Source: Cryobacterium sp. PH31-L1 (GTDB lineage: Bacteria; Actinomycetota; Actinomycetes; Actinomycetales; Microbacteriaceae). Taken from it: a DNA stretch of 64,000 nt. The notes under the pieces were generated by a model. That model made no database searches, was not told where the DNA came from, and saw only the letters and a list, made by a program, of their open reading frames with translations. A program made the translations under genes and the position numbers. This document shows, one piece after another, positions 1 through 10,556 of the stretch. How positions within the stretch are numbered: the first letter of the stretch is position 1; every line of letters starts with the position of its first letter. The DNA lies in contig NZ_JASISM010000001.1 of assembly GCF_030063145.1 (NCBI RefSeq), positions 496,001 to 560,000 of the forward strand, read 5' to 3'.

Positions 1-720
1 GAGTTCGGTCAGGGTCTCGATCCGAAGAATACGGAGGCGCGAGGCGTCTATTCTGTCGGCCGGCGCAAGCGGGGCAGCGGATGCGACGGCGCGGTCGAGC
101 CAGACTCCCGTCAGTCCCGCAGCGGCCGCGCCCAGAGCATCGGTGCGGAGCCGGTCCCCGACATAGACCGCCTCTGACACGGGCACGCCGAACAGGGCGC
201 AGGCGTGCTCGAAGATGCGCGCGTCGGGCTTGGTGACGCCGAGCGCACCCGATGCAATGACGTGGTCGAACCGGTCAGCGAGGCCAACACGACGAATCTT
301 GTCCCCCTGAAACACCGGGTCGCCGTTCGTGATGAGGCCGAAACGAACTCCGGGAATCTGCTCGGCGAGGGCATCAAAGCAAGGAAGAGCGTCGTCGTGT
401 AGCCGCCAGCTGGCCCGGTAGCTCTCAAAGTATTGGTCGAACCAAACATCCGCTTGATTATCGGTCAGCGCGATGTCGAACGAAGCAGCGAAATCCTGGG
501 CGCGGGCGCGACGCTGGCCGGCAAAGTCCAAATCATTGGTGAGGTAAGAGTGATAATGCTTCTCCTCGAGGGCATCCCACAGCGCCGTCGACGCGCTCCG
601 GTCCCCGGTTGCTGAGGCACCACCTATTCGATCGAGGTGCAGCAGAATACCGTCAGCGACCGCGGCTCGGTGCGCGAACAGGGTGTCGTCGAGGTCGAAT
701 AGCACGACCCTTGGGGGCAT
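1..720 (-). CDS. HAD-family hydrolase (3' end off the window)
   Basis: The frame is open from the ATG at 718-720 to the left edge, giving 240 codons without a stop, so the C-terminus is missing. The haloacid dehalogenase core is clear: motif I DLDDTL at residues 9-14 (nucleophile D9, acid/base D11), a motif II region ending in LITNGD, a KPD lysine motif, and a late GDR aspartate motif. An alpha-helical cap lies between motifs I and II, as in the YjjG/phosphoglycolate phosphatase-like subfamily. It is probably a cytosolic Mg-dependent phosphatase of unknown substrate. Its ATG shares one base with the TGA of the GNAT gene upstream, so it is the last visible member of the xthA-trpS-GNAT-HAD operon. 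Family call is firm; substrate unknown. Confidence 0.85.
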   Translation of the reverse strand, partial: MPPRVVLFDLDDTLFAHRAAVADGILLHLDRIGGASATGDRSASTALWDALEEKHYHSYLTNDLDFAGQRRARAQDFAASFDIALTDNQADVWFDQYFESYRASWRLHDDALPCFDALAEQIPGVRFGLITNGDPVFQGDKIRRVGLADRFDHVIASGALGVTKPDARIFEHACALFGVPVSEAVYVGDRLRTDALGAAAAGLTGVWLDRAVASAAPLAPADRIDASRLRILRIETLTEL

Positions 721-1324
721 CACGGGGCCAGGGCCTCGGCAGGCCAGCCCGGCTGCGGAGCACGGTCGTCCCCGGCAGCGAGGTGACCCTGCCAGGAGTC
801 GGGGTAGCTTCCGTCCCGGTACAGGGCAACAGATGACCGCACCCCGGAGAACCGAAACCCCGACTTCCAGGCTGCACGCGCCGAGGCGACGTTGCCAAGT
901 AGGCACTCCCATTGCAGAACATCAATGATTCCGGACGAAAACGCCCAGTCCGCCACGAGCCGTTGCGCCTCAGGCATAAGGCCTCGGCCACGGTGCGGGG
1001 TACCCAACCAGAAGCCGATGGATCCCAGCCGGTGAACGGATGCGTCGGCCGCGACGGAATCGCCGGTCAGGCGCAGTCCGATCACGCCCAGAAGCTCCGC
1101 CCCGGGCGTATCGCGCAGCGCCCAGGTATATTCCCGATCCGACATCCATCCGGAGGGAACATACTCGTTGAGGAATCCGTCGGCATGCTCACGGTAATAC
1201 GGCCACGGAACGGTCAGAAAACGCTCGAAGATCGGGTCCTGACAGTACTCAAAGACCCGATCGGCGTCGCCGGCCACCGGATGATCGAGCACTACTAGGG
1301 GCGACGACAGCACGAACGGACGCA

Positions 1325-1325
<1 letters not shown>
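720..1325 (-). CDS. GNAT-family N-acetyltransferase (RimJ/RimL-like)
   Basis: This 201-residue protein has the layout of RimJ/RimL-type GNAT enzymes, which move an acetyl group from acetyl-CoA to an amine, often a protein N-terminus or small molecule. A strand with LLGVIGLRL is followed by SIGFWLGTPHRGRGLM, the acetyl-CoA pyrophosphate loop, and then by a helix with VADWAF. A later NVASARAAWKSGF segment matches the usual N-x-x-S helix of the family. The start overlaps the trpS stop by one base and the stop overlaps the HAD start by one base, so translation is probably coupled. The C-terminal 20 residues are proline-rich and lack family features. The substrate cannot be told. Confidence 0.85.
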
Positions 1326-3183
<1,858 letters not shown>

Positions 3184-3189
3184 GGGTCA

Positions 3190-3195
3190 AGTCTA
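3190..3195 (-). promoter_or_regulatory. -10 box of a leaderless promoter for xthA
   Basis: TAGACT on the minus strand, six bases before the xthA ATG. In actinobacterial leaderless genes the transcript starts at the A of the start codon, about seven bases after the -10 box; this spacing fits. No clear -35. Confidence 0.6.
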
Positions 3196-3228
3196 GTTAG
3201 GGCCACCGACAGTCCCGGCCCGTTCGCT

Positions 3229-4308
3229 TCAGTGCTCGGGAGCCCTCGCCGCGTCGTCCGCCGCTGCAAACTCCCGTACCCGGGACTCGGCCGCACCCAG
3301 CCGCCGCCGGGCGCTCCAGCGGGCGTACCAGGGCGAGGAATCGACGGCGGCCCTGGCTGCGGTGAGCTCGCCCCGCGCGGTCAGCCGCAGGGCGTCGTGC
3401 ATGCGTTTCGCCTGGTTTTCCGCTGCCTCATCGGCACTGAGCGTCTGGGGCGGAATCCCCGCATCGTTCATACCCACCGCAATCCACGACGCCGCGATCA
3501 GCGTGACCGTGCTTACGAGGTTGAACCAGATCAGCAGTCCGATGATCACCGCAAAGGTTGCCAGCAGCGGGTTGCGGCTGGCGCCGCCGAGCAGCGCACC
3601 ACCGAGAATCTTAAGCAGGCCGAGCGCCAACCCGCCGAGCAGTGCGCCGGAGAACAATCGCCGCACGGGAATGCGTACCCGCGACAACACCCGGAACAGG
3701 CCGGCCAGGGTGAGGGTGTCGATGACGAGTACGACCACCAGGCCGATGGCGCGGGCCGAGGCTTCATAGAAGAACGAGTCCTGCGGTATCTGAAAGATGC
3801 CAAAGAGCAGGCCGAGCAGCGCGGTGCTCGCGAGCGAGACGATCGCCGACAAAACGAGGGCCAGACCGAAGACCAGCCCGAGGCCGAGCTCGCGCAGCTT
3901 GACCAGCAGAAAAAACCTCGTCTGCTGCGGCATGTCAAAGACGGTGCGCACCGCTTGCGCCGTCGCCGAGAGCCAGCCGAGCGCGGTCAGCAGTAGACCG
4001 ATCAGGGCGATTGCGCCGGTCCAGGTGAGAATGCCGGCCGTCGCCAGCAGCTCGGGGTCGATGATGCCGTCCGTGCCGATCAGCCCCGGAATCGACTGGT
4101 TGATGATCGCGTAGAGCGCGTTCAGCAGGCCTTGATTGGCGGTCAGGAACAGCCCGGCGATGGAGAAGCCCACCCAGACGGCCGCGAAAATGGCGAAGAT
4201 CGCCTGATACGACATTCCGGCCGCGAGGATGCTGCCACCCACGCTTCCGAAGTGGGTGAGCACCCGCACGGGACGCCAGGCCTGAATGCGCTCTACCAAC
4301 TCTTTCAC
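3229..4308 (-). CDS. YihY/BrkB-family membrane protein
   Basis: A 359-residue integral membrane protein of the YihY/virulence factor BrkB family, once misnamed RNase BN. About six hydrophobic spans are visible between residues 25 and 270, including segments AGMSYQAIFAIFAAVWVGF and ILTWTGAIALIGLLLTALGW. The soluble C-terminal tail of about 80 residues is rich in Ala and Arg and probably faces the cytosol. The start is GTG, with TAAGCT exactly six bases upstream, so it has its own leaderless promoter. The family has no proven biochemical activity in bacteria; transport or envelope roles are only suspected. Confidence 0.9.
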   Translation of the reverse strand: MKELVERIQAWRPVRVLTHFGSVGGSILAAGMSYQAIFAIFAAVWVGFSIAGLFLTANQGLLNALYAIINQSIPGLIGTDGIIDPELLATAGILTWTGAIALIGLLLTALGWLSATAQAVRTVFDMPQQTRFFLLVKLRELGLGLVFGLALVLSAIVSLASTALLGLLFGIFQIPQDSFFYEASARAIGLVVVLVIDTLTLAGLFRVLSRVRIPVRRLFSGALLGGLALGLLKILGGALLGGASRNPLLATFAVIIGLLIWFNLVSTVTLIAASWIAVGMNDAGIPPQTLSADEAAENQAKRMHDALRLTARGELTAARAAVDSSPWYARWSARRRLGAAESRVREFAAADDAARAPEH

Positions 4309-4314
4309 ACTGTT

Positions 4315-4320
4315 AGCTTA
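4315..4320 (-). promoter_or_regulatory. -10 box of a leaderless promoter for the YihY gene
   Basis: TAAGCT on the minus strand, six bases before the GTG start codon. The spacing supports the GTG as both transcription and translation start. Confidence 0.55.
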
Positions 4321-4368
4321 ACCAGAGTCAAAGCGGCAGTTACGCCTTCCGCAAACGGATGCCGCCAC

Positions 4369-4470
4369 GCTCGCGGCACTCGTTACAGTTCGCGGCACCC
4401 CTACCTTCGGGTGCCGGCAGCGCTAATGAGTGCCGCGAGCCTCCGCGGACGCTATCGTCCGTGCCGCGAG
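4369..4470. repeat. Nested inverted repeats with a repeated GTGCCGCGAG motif
   Basis: In the 236-base gap between sdhB and the YihY gene, GCTCGCGGCACTC (4369-4381) and GAGTGCCGCGAGC (4428-4440) form a perfect 13-bp inverted repeat. Inside it GGCACCC (4394-4400) pairs with GGGTGCC (4409-4415). A third GTGCCGCGAG follows at 4461-4470, next to a small CGGACG/CGTCCG hairpin. The design resembles REP-type intergenic palindromes. No gene was found in this gap. Confidence 0.6.
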
Positions 4471-4494
4471 AGGCCGGCATCCGCTACACACGCA

Positions 4495-4527
4495 AAGACA
4501 CCCCCGTCGTATCGACGGGGGTGTCTT
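4495..4527. terminator. Strong hairpin terminator downstream of sdhB
   Basis: A perfect 15-bp stem, AAGACACCCCCGTCG (4495-4509) with its complement (4513-4527) and a three-base TAT loop, 18 bases after the sdhB stop on the minus strand. The 3' side ends in TCTTTG, with only a short T run. It is the likely end of the sdhCDAB transcript and would also work from the other strand. Confidence 0.8.
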
Positions 4528-4544
4528 CAGCGCAAAGAGGGCAG

Positions 4545-5306
4545 TTACGCCTTGCCACGCATGATGGCCTGCTTGACCTCGGCGATGGCCTGGGTCACCT
4601 GGATGCCGCGGGGGCAGGCATCCGTGCAGTTGAAGGTCGTGCGGCAGCGCCACACGCCCTCTTTGTCGTTGAGGATGTCGAGGCGCACGGCCGCATTCTC
4701 ATCGCGCGAGTCGAAGATGAAACGGTGCGCGTTGACGATGGCGGCCGGACCGAAGTACTGACCGTCGGTCCAGAACACCGGGCAACTCGACGTGCATGCT
4801 GCGCAGAGAATACATTTCGTCGTGTCGTCGAAACGCGCACGCTGGGCGACGGTCTGAATGCGTTCCTTGCCCTTCACCGGGGTGACGCTGTTCATCAGGA
4901 ACGGCTGCACCTCCTTGAAGGACGCGAAGAACGGCTCCATGTCAACGATAAGGTCCTTCTCCAGCGGCAGGCCCTTGATGGCCTCCACGTAGATGGGCTT
5001 CGTGACGTCGAGGTCCTTCATGAGCGTCTTGCAGGCGAGACGGTTGCGCCCGTTGATGCGCATGGCGTCCGAGCCGCAGATGCCGTGCGCGCAGGAGCGA
5101 CGGAAGGTCAGCGACCCGTCCTGCTCCCACTTGATCTTGTGCAGCGCGTCCAGCACCCGGTCGGTCGGGTAAAGCTGCACGTCGAAGTCCTGCCAGTGCG
5201 GCTCTTCGTCCACCTCCGGGTTGAAACGACGAACAATGAGCGTGACCGTGAAGGACTTTATCTCCTCGGGAACGACGGGCTTCTGGTCAATCGTGGCGTT
5301 GCTCAA
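4545..5306 (-). CDS. sdhB: Succinate dehydrogenase iron-sulfur subunit
   Basis: SdhB of 253 residues carries electrons from the flavoprotein to quinone through three Fe-S clusters on the inner face of the membrane. The [2Fe-2S] motif SCAHGICGSD has Asp in place of the third Cys, as in the E. coli protein, and continues to RNRLAC. Two C-terminal Cys motifs, CILCAACTSSCP and CRTTFNCTDACP, bind the [4Fe-4S] and [3Fe-4S] clusters. A longer open frame runs upstream but lies inside sdhA; the start chosen is TTG at 5304-5306, one base after the sdhA stop, with GAGAGGAAG about ten bases upstream. It is the last gene of sdhCDAB and is followed by the 15-bp stem terminator. Confidence 0.96.
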   Translation of the reverse strand: MSNATIDQKPVVPEEIKSFTVTLIVRRFNPEVDEEPHWQDFDVQLYPTDRVLDALHKIKWEQDGSLTFRRSCAHGICGSDAMRINGRNRLACKTLMKDLDVTKPIYVEAIKGLPLEKDLIVDMEPFFASFKEVQPFLMNSVTPVKGKERIQTVAQRARFDDTTKCILCAACTSSCPVFWTDGQYFGPAAIVNAHRFIFDSRDENAAVRLDILNDKEGVWRCRTTFNCTDACPRGIQVTQAIAEVKQAIMRGKA

Positions 5307-5307
5307 C

Positions 5308-7116
5308 TCAGTACTTCCTCTCCATCGGCTGGTAGCGGGTGATGACAACCGGTTTCCAGTCGAGCTTGATGTGGTCGGCGGCGTCCGCCGACATAGCGTC
5401 ACCCTTGAGGTACGCCATGGTGTGCTTGAGATAGTTCTCGTCGTCGCGCACGAGGTAGTCCTCGCGTTGGTGTCCGCCGCGGCTTTCCTTACGGTTACGG
5501 GCGGAGTAGACGACAACCTCGGCGAGGTCGAGCAGGAAGCCCAGCTCGACGGCTTCGAGCAGGTCGGTGTTGAACCTGCGCCCCTTGTCCTGCACTCCGA
5601 TGTTCTTGTAACGCTGACGCAGAAGGTGAATGGTCTCGGTGACAGAAGCCAAAGACTCGTCGGTGCGGAACACCTGGGCCTTCTTATCCATTTCTTCCTG
5701 CAGAATCTTGCGCAGCACTGCGATTCGTTCGGTTCCGGTCGATGAGCGGATGCCTTCCAGCAGTTCGCGCACCTCCCTGGCCGGGTCTTCCGGCAGCGGA
5801 ACGAATTCGGCCGTCTTGACGTATTCGACAGCGTTGTTACCGGCACGCTTGCCGAAAACATTGATGTCGAGCAGCGAGTTGGTGCCGAGGCGGTTCGAGC
5901 CGTGCACCGAGACGCAGGCGCATTCGCCGGCGGCATACAGGCCGGGAACGACGACCTCGTTATTGCGCCAGACTTCAGCCTTCACGTTGGTCGGGATGCC
6001 GCCCATCGCGTAGTGCGCGGTCGGCATGACCGGCACCGGCTCGGTGACCGGGTCGACACCGAGGTAGGTGCGCGCGAACTCGGTGATGTCGGGCAGCTTG
6101 GTCTCGAGCAGTTCCTTGCCGAGGTGCGTGCAGTCCAGGTACAGATAGTCCTTTTCCGGGCCGGCGCCGCGACCCTCCGCAACCTCCTTGAGCATGCAGC
6201 GCGAGATGATGTCACGCGGGGCGAGGTCCTTGATGGTCGGTGCATAGCGCTCCATGAAGCGCTCACCGGATGAGTTTCGCAGGATTGCGCCCTCGCCGCG
6301 GGCTCCCTCGGTCAAAAGGATGCCGAGACCGGCCAGGCCGGTCGGGTGGAATTGGAAGAACTCCATGTCTTCGAGCGGAAGGCCCTTGCGCCAGACGATA
6401 CCGACGCCGTCACCGGTGAGGGTGTGGGCGTTCGAGGTGGTCTTGTAGATCTTGCCGAAACCACCGGTGGCGAAGATGAACGCCTTGCCCTGGAACACGT
6501 GCAGCTCGCCGCTCGACAGGTCGAGGGCCACAACAGCCGACGGCTGGTCGACGCCGTCGACGTTGGTCATCACGAGGTCGAGAACGTAGTACTCGTTGAA
6601 GAAGTTGATGCCACGCTTGACGCAGTTCTGATACAGCGTCTGCAGGATCATGTGGCCGGTGCGGTCGGCGGCGTAGCAGGCGCGACGCACCGGGCTCTTG
6701 CCGTGGTCACGGGTGTGACCACCGAACCGACGCTGGTCGATCTTGCCCTCAGGCGTGCGGTTGAACGGCAGGCCCATGTTCTCGAGGTCGATGACCGCGT
6801 CGATGGCTTCCTTGGCCAGAATCTCAGCGGCGTCTTGGTCGACCAGATAGTCGCCACCCTTGATCGTGTCGAAGGTGTGCCACTCCCAGTTGTCTTCCTC
6901 GACGTTGGCGAGGGCCGCAGCCATCCCGCCCTGCGCCGCACCGGTGTGCGAACGCGTCGGGTAGAGCTTGGAGATCACGGCTGTGCTGGCGTGGGGTCCG
7001 GCTTCGATGGCGGCACGCATGCCGGCTCCACCCGCTCCCACGATCACGATGTCGAACTGGTGGTAGTGAACGCCATCCACGAGGGTGGAGGTGGGTACGG
7101 GTGCAGGTGTCGTCAT
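5308..7116 (-). CDS. sdhA: Succinate dehydrogenase flavoprotein subunit
   Basis: SdhA, 602 residues, oxidises succinate to fumarate with covalently bound FAD in the TCA cycle and respiratory chain. The N-terminal dinucleotide-binding motif is VGAGGAG near residue 27, and the flavin-linking His lies in [10 protein letters not shown] shortly after. [16 protein letters not shown] and PTAHYAMGG mark the capping domain and the dicarboxylate site. Length is normal. The ATG has GGAGACGC about a dozen bases upstream. It sits between sdhD (17 bases) and sdhB (one base), as usual in actinobacteria. Confidence 0.98.
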   Translation of the reverse strand: MTTPAPVPTSTLVDGVHYHQFDIVIVGAGGAGMRAAIEAGPHASTAVISKLYPTRSHTGAAQGGMAAALANVEEDNWEWHTFDTIKGGDYLVDQDAAEILAKEAIDAVIDLENMGLPFNRTPEGKIDQRRFGGHTRDHGKSPVRRACYAADRTGHMILQTLYQNCVKRGINFFNEYYVLDLVMTNVDGVDQPSAVVALDLSSGELHVFQGKAFIFATGGFGKIYKTTSNAHTLTGDGVGIVWRKGLPLEDMEFFQFHPTGLAGLGILLTEGARGEGAILRNSSGERFMERYAPTIKDLAPRDIISRCMLKEVAEGRGAGPEKDYLYLDCTHLGKELLETKLPDITEFARTYLGVDPVTEPVPVMPTAHYAMGGIPTNVKAEVWRNNEVVVPGLYAAGECACVSVHGSNRLGTNSLLDINVFGKRAGNNAVEYVKTAEFVPLPEDPAREVRELLEGIRSSTGTERIAVLRKILQEEMDKKAQVFRTDESLASVTETIHLLRQRYKNIGVQDKGRRFNTDLLEAVELGFLLDLAEVVVYSARNRKESRGGHQREDYLVRDDENYLKHTMAYLKGDAMSADAADHIKLDWKPVVITRYQPMERKY

Positions 7117-7133
7117 AAGGGTGTGAGCGTCTC

Positions 7134-7586
7134 CTAGAGAGTCTTACAGAACGAGGCAACCAGGTCGGCGGGTGCACCGGCGGGGCAGGGATCGAAGGTG
7201 AACACCACGAGGGTGCCGAGGGTGATCAGCGAGACGACGCTGACCAGGATCGCGACCTTCAGGATGCCGCGGCTGATGCGGGATGTGGCGTAGTCGTTGA
7301 CCAGCGTGCGCATGCCGTTGCCGCCGTGAATCAGGGCGAGCCAGAGCATGATGACGTCCCAGACCATCCAGAACGGGTTGGTCAGCTTGCCAGCGACGAA
7401 CGCGAAGTTCAGGGCGCTCACGCCCTCACCGATCATGAGGTTGACGAACAGGTGACCGAAGATCAGCACGACCAGCACGACGCCGGAAACGCGCATGTAG
7501 ATCCAGCCCCATTTTTCCCAGTTGATGCTGCTCTTTTTGGTCGAGCGGGTGTACGGGCTGCGGGGAGCGTCGATTGTTGAAGTCAT
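7134..7586 (-). CDS. sdhD: Succinate dehydrogenase hydrophobic membrane anchor subunit
   Basis: A 150-residue membrane anchor with three predicted spans: residues about 31-52 ([16 protein letters not shown], with a His that may ligate heme), about 70-90 ([17 protein letters not shown]) and about 110-130. It would hold SdhAB at the membrane and help form the quinone site. The frame is open further upstream, but the ATG at 7584-7586 is preferred since it has a GGGGGCG site five bases before it and the extra 24 codons overlap sdhC. Eleven bases separate it from sdhC. Confidence 0.9.
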   Translation of the reverse strand: MTSTIDAPRSPYTRSTKKSSINWEKWGWIYMRVSGVVLVVLIFGHLFVNLMIGEGVSALNFAFVAGKLTNPFWMVWDVIMLWLALIHGGNGMRTLVNDYATSRISRGILKVAILVSVVSLITLGTLVVFTFDPCPAGAPADLVASFCKTL

Positions 7587-7597
7587 TTTGTCGCCCC

Positions 7598-8011
7598 CTA
7601 GTGGCTGAACACGTTGATGAGGTGGCGCGGCGCGAAGCCCAGCATGGTGACGACCCACAGGCCGATGACGACGTAGAACAGCACCCGCTGGTACTTGGCG
7701 TTCCAGAAGTCGATCAGGATGATGCGCAGCCCGTTGAATGCGTGGAACACGATGGCGCCGACGAGTGCGACCTCACCGAGGCCCATGATCGGCGTCTGGT
7801 ATTGCGAGATGACCGCGTTGTAGGCTTCGGGGCTGACCCGAACTAGCGCCGTATCGAGAATGTGAACGAGCAGAAAGAAGAAAATTGCGACGCCGGTGAT
7901 GCGGTGCAATACCCACGACCACATGCCCGTGTTACCCCGATACAGGGTGCCGGCGGGGCGACGTGACGTCGTCTTCTGCTGAGAATCTAGGGTTCCTGCC
8001 GTCTGTGGCAT
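7598..8011 (-). CDS. sdhC: Succinate dehydrogenase cytochrome b556 subunit
   Basis: A 137-residue SdhC with the family start RPAGTLYRGNTGMWSWVLHR followed by the first membrane span and an HILDTAL heme-type His, then two further spans near residues 70-90 and 105-130. The ATG at 8009-8011 is chosen because AGGGAGGG lies six bases upstream; an in-frame TTG two codons earlier has no such site. First gene of sdhCDAB. About 73 bases of leader separate it from the TAGAAT -10 box at 8096-8091. Confidence 0.92.
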   Translation of the reverse strand: MPQTAGTLDSQQKTTSRRPAGTLYRGNTGMWSWVLHRITGVAIFFFLLVHILDTALVRVSPEAYNAVISQYQTPIMGLGEVALVGAIVFHAFNGLRIILIDFWNAKYQRVLFYVVIGLWVVTMLGFAPRHLINVFSH

Positions 8012-8081
8012 GAACAACCCTCCCTGGCTGAATAGTGGCTCTTTGGTGAGACCGAGAATGCGCTATGAGCACATGTCGTCA

Positions 8082-8096
8082 TTCTACAAGCGCGCC
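8082..8096 (-). promoter_or_regulatory. sdh promoter -10 box with a three-codon leaderless ORF
   Basis: On the minus strand TAGAAT (8096-8091) is followed after exactly six bases by ATG TGC TCA TAG (8084-8073), a three-codon reading frame encoding M-C-S. The spacing is the same as in the leaderless genes of this window, so the sdh mRNA may begin with a translated mini-ORF before the true sdhC site 73 bases later. Chance cannot be excluded for so short a frame. Confidence 0.45.
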
Positions 8097-8121
8097 ACCC
8101 ACTCGTGTCAGTTAGGGTTAC

Positions 8122-9294
8122 CTAACGTTGCATCGACGGCGGTACATGAGTGTCGGCGCGTACGGCCAGACGCTCGTCGATGGCCTGCTCGTAGTAGTCG
8201 ACCAGCTCGGCGCACACCGTCGGCCACGAGCGCCCAAGCACCGCGCGACGCCCGGCTTCTCCCATACGCGCCCGCAGCATCGGGTCGAGTGCAAGCTGGC
8301 AGACCCAGTGCCGAAGGTCCCGGTCGTCGTCCGGTCGAAACAGGTAGCCGTTCTCGCCGTGCGCCACCAGGTCGATCGGCCCGCCGGCGTGCGGGGCGAC
8401 GACGGGCAGCCCGGCGGCATGCGCCTCCTGCAGAGTCTGGCCGAAGGTCTCCTCGGTGCCGGCGTGCACGAACACGTCGAAGCTCGCGTAGGCGATGGCC
8501 AGTTCGCGGCCAGACAGCCGCCCCAGCCAGGTGACCGGCATGCCCGCGAGGGCGCGCTGTATAGAGGGTATGCTCGGTCCGTCTCCGACGAGAGCCAAAC
8601 GGATGCCCGGCACCCCGCGCAGCGCACGAAGCCGCTCCACCTGCTTCTCCGGGGCCATGCGACCGACGTAGCCCACGATCACATCGCGTTGGCCGTCCGT
8701 CCTGAGCGCGGGTGCGATCCGTTCCCGGAGCGCGGCGACCGCCGGATCGTTCTTCAGATTGGGGTGAAAACCGGTCAGGTCGACACCGCGGGTCCACATG
8801 GCCAGGCGGGGAACGCCGAGGCGCAGCAGGGCGGCCATCGACGACGATGATGGCACGAGGGTGCGGGTGGCGCCCTCGTGCACCCACTTCACGAATCGCC
8901 AAGCCAGGGCCGTGGCGGGACCGAGGTGGTTTCGGTGAGCGTAACCGGCGACATCCGTTTGAAAGATCGCGACCGAGGGGATGTCTAGCCGGTTGGCAGC
9001 GCTGATGCCCTGGGCGCCGAGCAGAAATGGCGAGGCGGCGTGCAGCACGTCGGGGCGAAAATCGGCGAGCAGCTTCTGCACCTGCGGGCTCGGCATTCCG
9101 ACCGGAAATTCGCGGTAGTTCACGGCGGAGACGGTGTGCACCGGAAAACCGGCATACTCGGCGGGGGCGCCGGAGGGGGCGATGACCATGGCCTCGTGTC
9201 CGGTGGCGGCCAGGTGATCGAGCACCTTGCACACGCTCGTGGTCACCCCGCTCACGGTGGGGAGAAAACTTTCGCTAATGACTGCGATCCGCAT
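8122..9294 (-). CDS. GT4 glycosyltransferase (probable GDP-mannose-dependent mannosyltransferase)
   Basis: A 390-residue GT-B fold enzyme. The N-terminus, RIAVISESFLPTVSGVTTSV, matches the acceptor-side start of actinobacterial mannosyltransferases of the MgtA/PimB' group. A YVGRMAPEKQVE segment opens the donor domain, and the E-x7-E donor motif is seen in EETFGQTLQEAHAAGLPVV, followed by GGPIDLV. It probably adds mannose to a lipid or glycolipid on the cytosolic face of the membrane. It is transcribed divergently from a mannose-1-phosphate guanylyltransferase that makes GDP-mannose, which supports the donor. The ATG has TAGCCT six bases upstream (leaderless). Exact acceptor unknown. Confidence 0.88.
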   Translation of the reverse strand: MRIAVISESFLPTVSGVTTSVCKVLDHLAATGHEAMVIAPSGAPAEYAGFPVHTVSAVNYREFPVGMPSPQVQKLLADFRPDVLHAASPFLLGAQGISAANRLDIPSVAIFQTDVAGYAHRNHLGPATALAWRFVKWVHEGATRTLVPSSSSMAALLRLGVPRLAMWTRGVDLTGFHPNLKNDPAVAALRERIAPALRTDGQRDVIVGYVGRMAPEKQVERLRALRGVPGIRLALVGDGPSIPSIQRALAGMPVTWLGRLSGRELAIAYASFDVFVHAGTEETFGQTLQEAHAAGLPVVAPHAGGPIDLVAHGENGYLFRPDDDRDLRHWVCQLALDPMLRARMGEAGRRAVLGRSWPTVCAELVDYYEQAIDERLAVRADTHVPPSMQR

Positions 9295-9300
9295 GATTCG

Positions 9301-9306
9301 AGGCTA
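9301..9306 (-). promoter_or_regulatory. -10 box of a leaderless promoter for the glycosyltransferase
   Basis: TAGCCT on the minus strand, six bases before the ATG of the glycosyltransferase. It shares the 96-base divergent region with the manC promoter. Confidence 0.55.
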
Positions 9307-9378
9307 AGTCGCGATGATTGCCGCCGGGTGACGCGCGCATGAACAGTGGTGTCCGGCACTCGCATTGGGGCCGCCCGA

Positions 9379-9384
9379 TAGTCT
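9379..9384 (+). promoter_or_regulatory. -10 box of a leaderless promoter for mannose-1-phosphate guanylyltransferase
   Basis: TAGTCT six bases before the ATG at 9391. No ribosome binding site is present, as expected for a leaderless mRNA. Confidence 0.6.
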
Positions 9385-9390
9385 GATCCA

Positions 9391-10512
9391 ATGATTACGT
9401 CCAGTGAGCCCATCGACCGCCTGTACAGCGTGATTCCCGCCGGCGGAATCGGCTCCCGGTTGTGGCCGCTGTCGCGAGCGGATGCCCCCAAATTTCTGCA
9501 CGACCTCACCGGCTCCGGCCACACCCTGCTGCGCGATACCTGGGATCGCCTGGTTCCGCTGTCGACCGAGGAGCGCATCATGGTCGTCACCGGGCGTGCC
9601 CACCGCGCTGCGGTCGAGCAGCAGCTGCCCGAACTGGCCGACCCGAACGTCGTTCTTGAAAGCGAACCGCGCGACTCGACCGCCGCGATCGGCCTCGCCG
9701 CGGCCATTCTGCAGCGGCGCGAACCCGGCGTGATCATCGGATCGTTCCCGGCCGACCAGGTTATCAAGGGCGACGCCCTGTTCCGCTCGGCGGTGACCGC
9801 GGCGGTTGCGGCAGCGGATGCCGGGTACATCGTCACGATCGGCATCCAGCCGACCGAGCCCGCGATCGGCTTCGGCTACATCAAAAGTGCGGCGTCCCTG
9901 CCGATCGACGGAGCCCCGACCGCCCTCGCCGTCGACTCCTTCGTCGAGAAGCCGAGCCCCGAGGTCGCTGAGCAGTACGTCGCCGATGGCAACTACCTCT
10001 GGAACGCGGGCATCTTCATTGCGCGCGCCGACCTGCTGCTGGCCGAGATCGCGTCGGCCGAGCCCGAGCTGCACGCCGGACTGATGAAACTTGCCGAAGC
10101 CTGGGACACCCCGGCGCGTGGTGCCGTCGTTGATCAGATCTGGCCGCGCCTCAAGAAGATCGCCATCGACTATTCGGTCGCCGAACCCGCCGCTGCTGCC
10201 GGAAAGCTCGTCGTGATTCCCGGCCAGTTCGACTGGGATGACGTGGGCGACTTCGCCTCGATTGCCAAGCTGCACTCCGGCGGACGCAAATCCAACCTGG
10301 CCATCCTCGGCGAGGGCGCGCGAGTGCTCGCCGACTCGTCGAGCGGCATCGTGGTCAGCCACACCGGTCGCATGATCGCACTCATCGGCGTCGAAGACAT
10401 CGTCGTGATCGACACCCCGGATGCCCTGCTGGTCACCACCAGCGCGAACGCCCAGAAGGTTAAAGCGGTCGTTGACGCGCTCAAGCTGTCCGGTTCCAGC
10501 GACGTGCTCTAG
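9391..10512 (+). CDS. manC: Mannose-1-phosphate guanylyltransferase
   Basis: A 373-residue nucleotidyltransferase that makes GDP-mannose from mannose-1-phosphate and GTP. The signature PAGGIGSRLWPLSR begins near residue 17, followed by PKF, the nucleotide-binding loop of the family. The product-side segment SFVEKPSPE and NAGIFIARAD are also typical. It lacks the C-terminal phosphomannose isomerase domain of bifunctional ManC, so only one reaction is expected. The symbol follows common usage; actinobacterial literature often calls it ManB. Divergent from a mannosyltransferase that would use its product. Confidence 0.92.
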   Translation: MITSSEPIDRLYSVIPAGGIGSRLWPLSRADAPKFLHDLTGSGHTLLRDTWDRLVPLSTEERIMVVTGRAHRAAVEQQLPELADPNVVLESEPRDSTAAIGLAAAILQRREPGVIIGSFPADQVIKGDALFRSAVTAAVAAADAGYIVTIGIQPTEPAIGFGYIKSAASLPIDGAPTALAVDSFVEKPSPEVAEQYVADGNYLWNAGIFIARADLLLAEIASAEPELHAGLMKLAEAWDTPARGAVVDQIWPRLKKIAIDYSVAEPAAAAGKLVVIPGQFDWDDVGDFASIAKLHSGGRKSNLAILGEGARVLADSSSGIVVSHTGRMIALIGVEDIVVIDTPDALLVTTSANAQKVKAVVDALKLSGSSDVL

Positions 10513-10524
10513 GCCCGACCTGAG

Positions 10525-10530
10525 TAGAAT
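10525..10530 (+). promoter_or_regulatory. -10 box upstream of the first BMP lipoprotein
   Basis: TAGAAT in the 44-base gap after manC. Transcription would begin near 10537 and give a short leader containing the AAGGGAG ribosome binding site. No convincing -35. Confidence 0.5.
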
Positions 10531-10556
10531 TCCAGTTCATGCTTAAGGGAGTGTCC

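Noticed and set aside
8111-8126. GTTAGG-GTTA-CCTAAC as an iron box
   Set aside because: The half-sites resemble DtxR/IdeR arms, but the centre is too short for the 19-bp consensus, and it overlaps the end of the glycosyltransferase gene.
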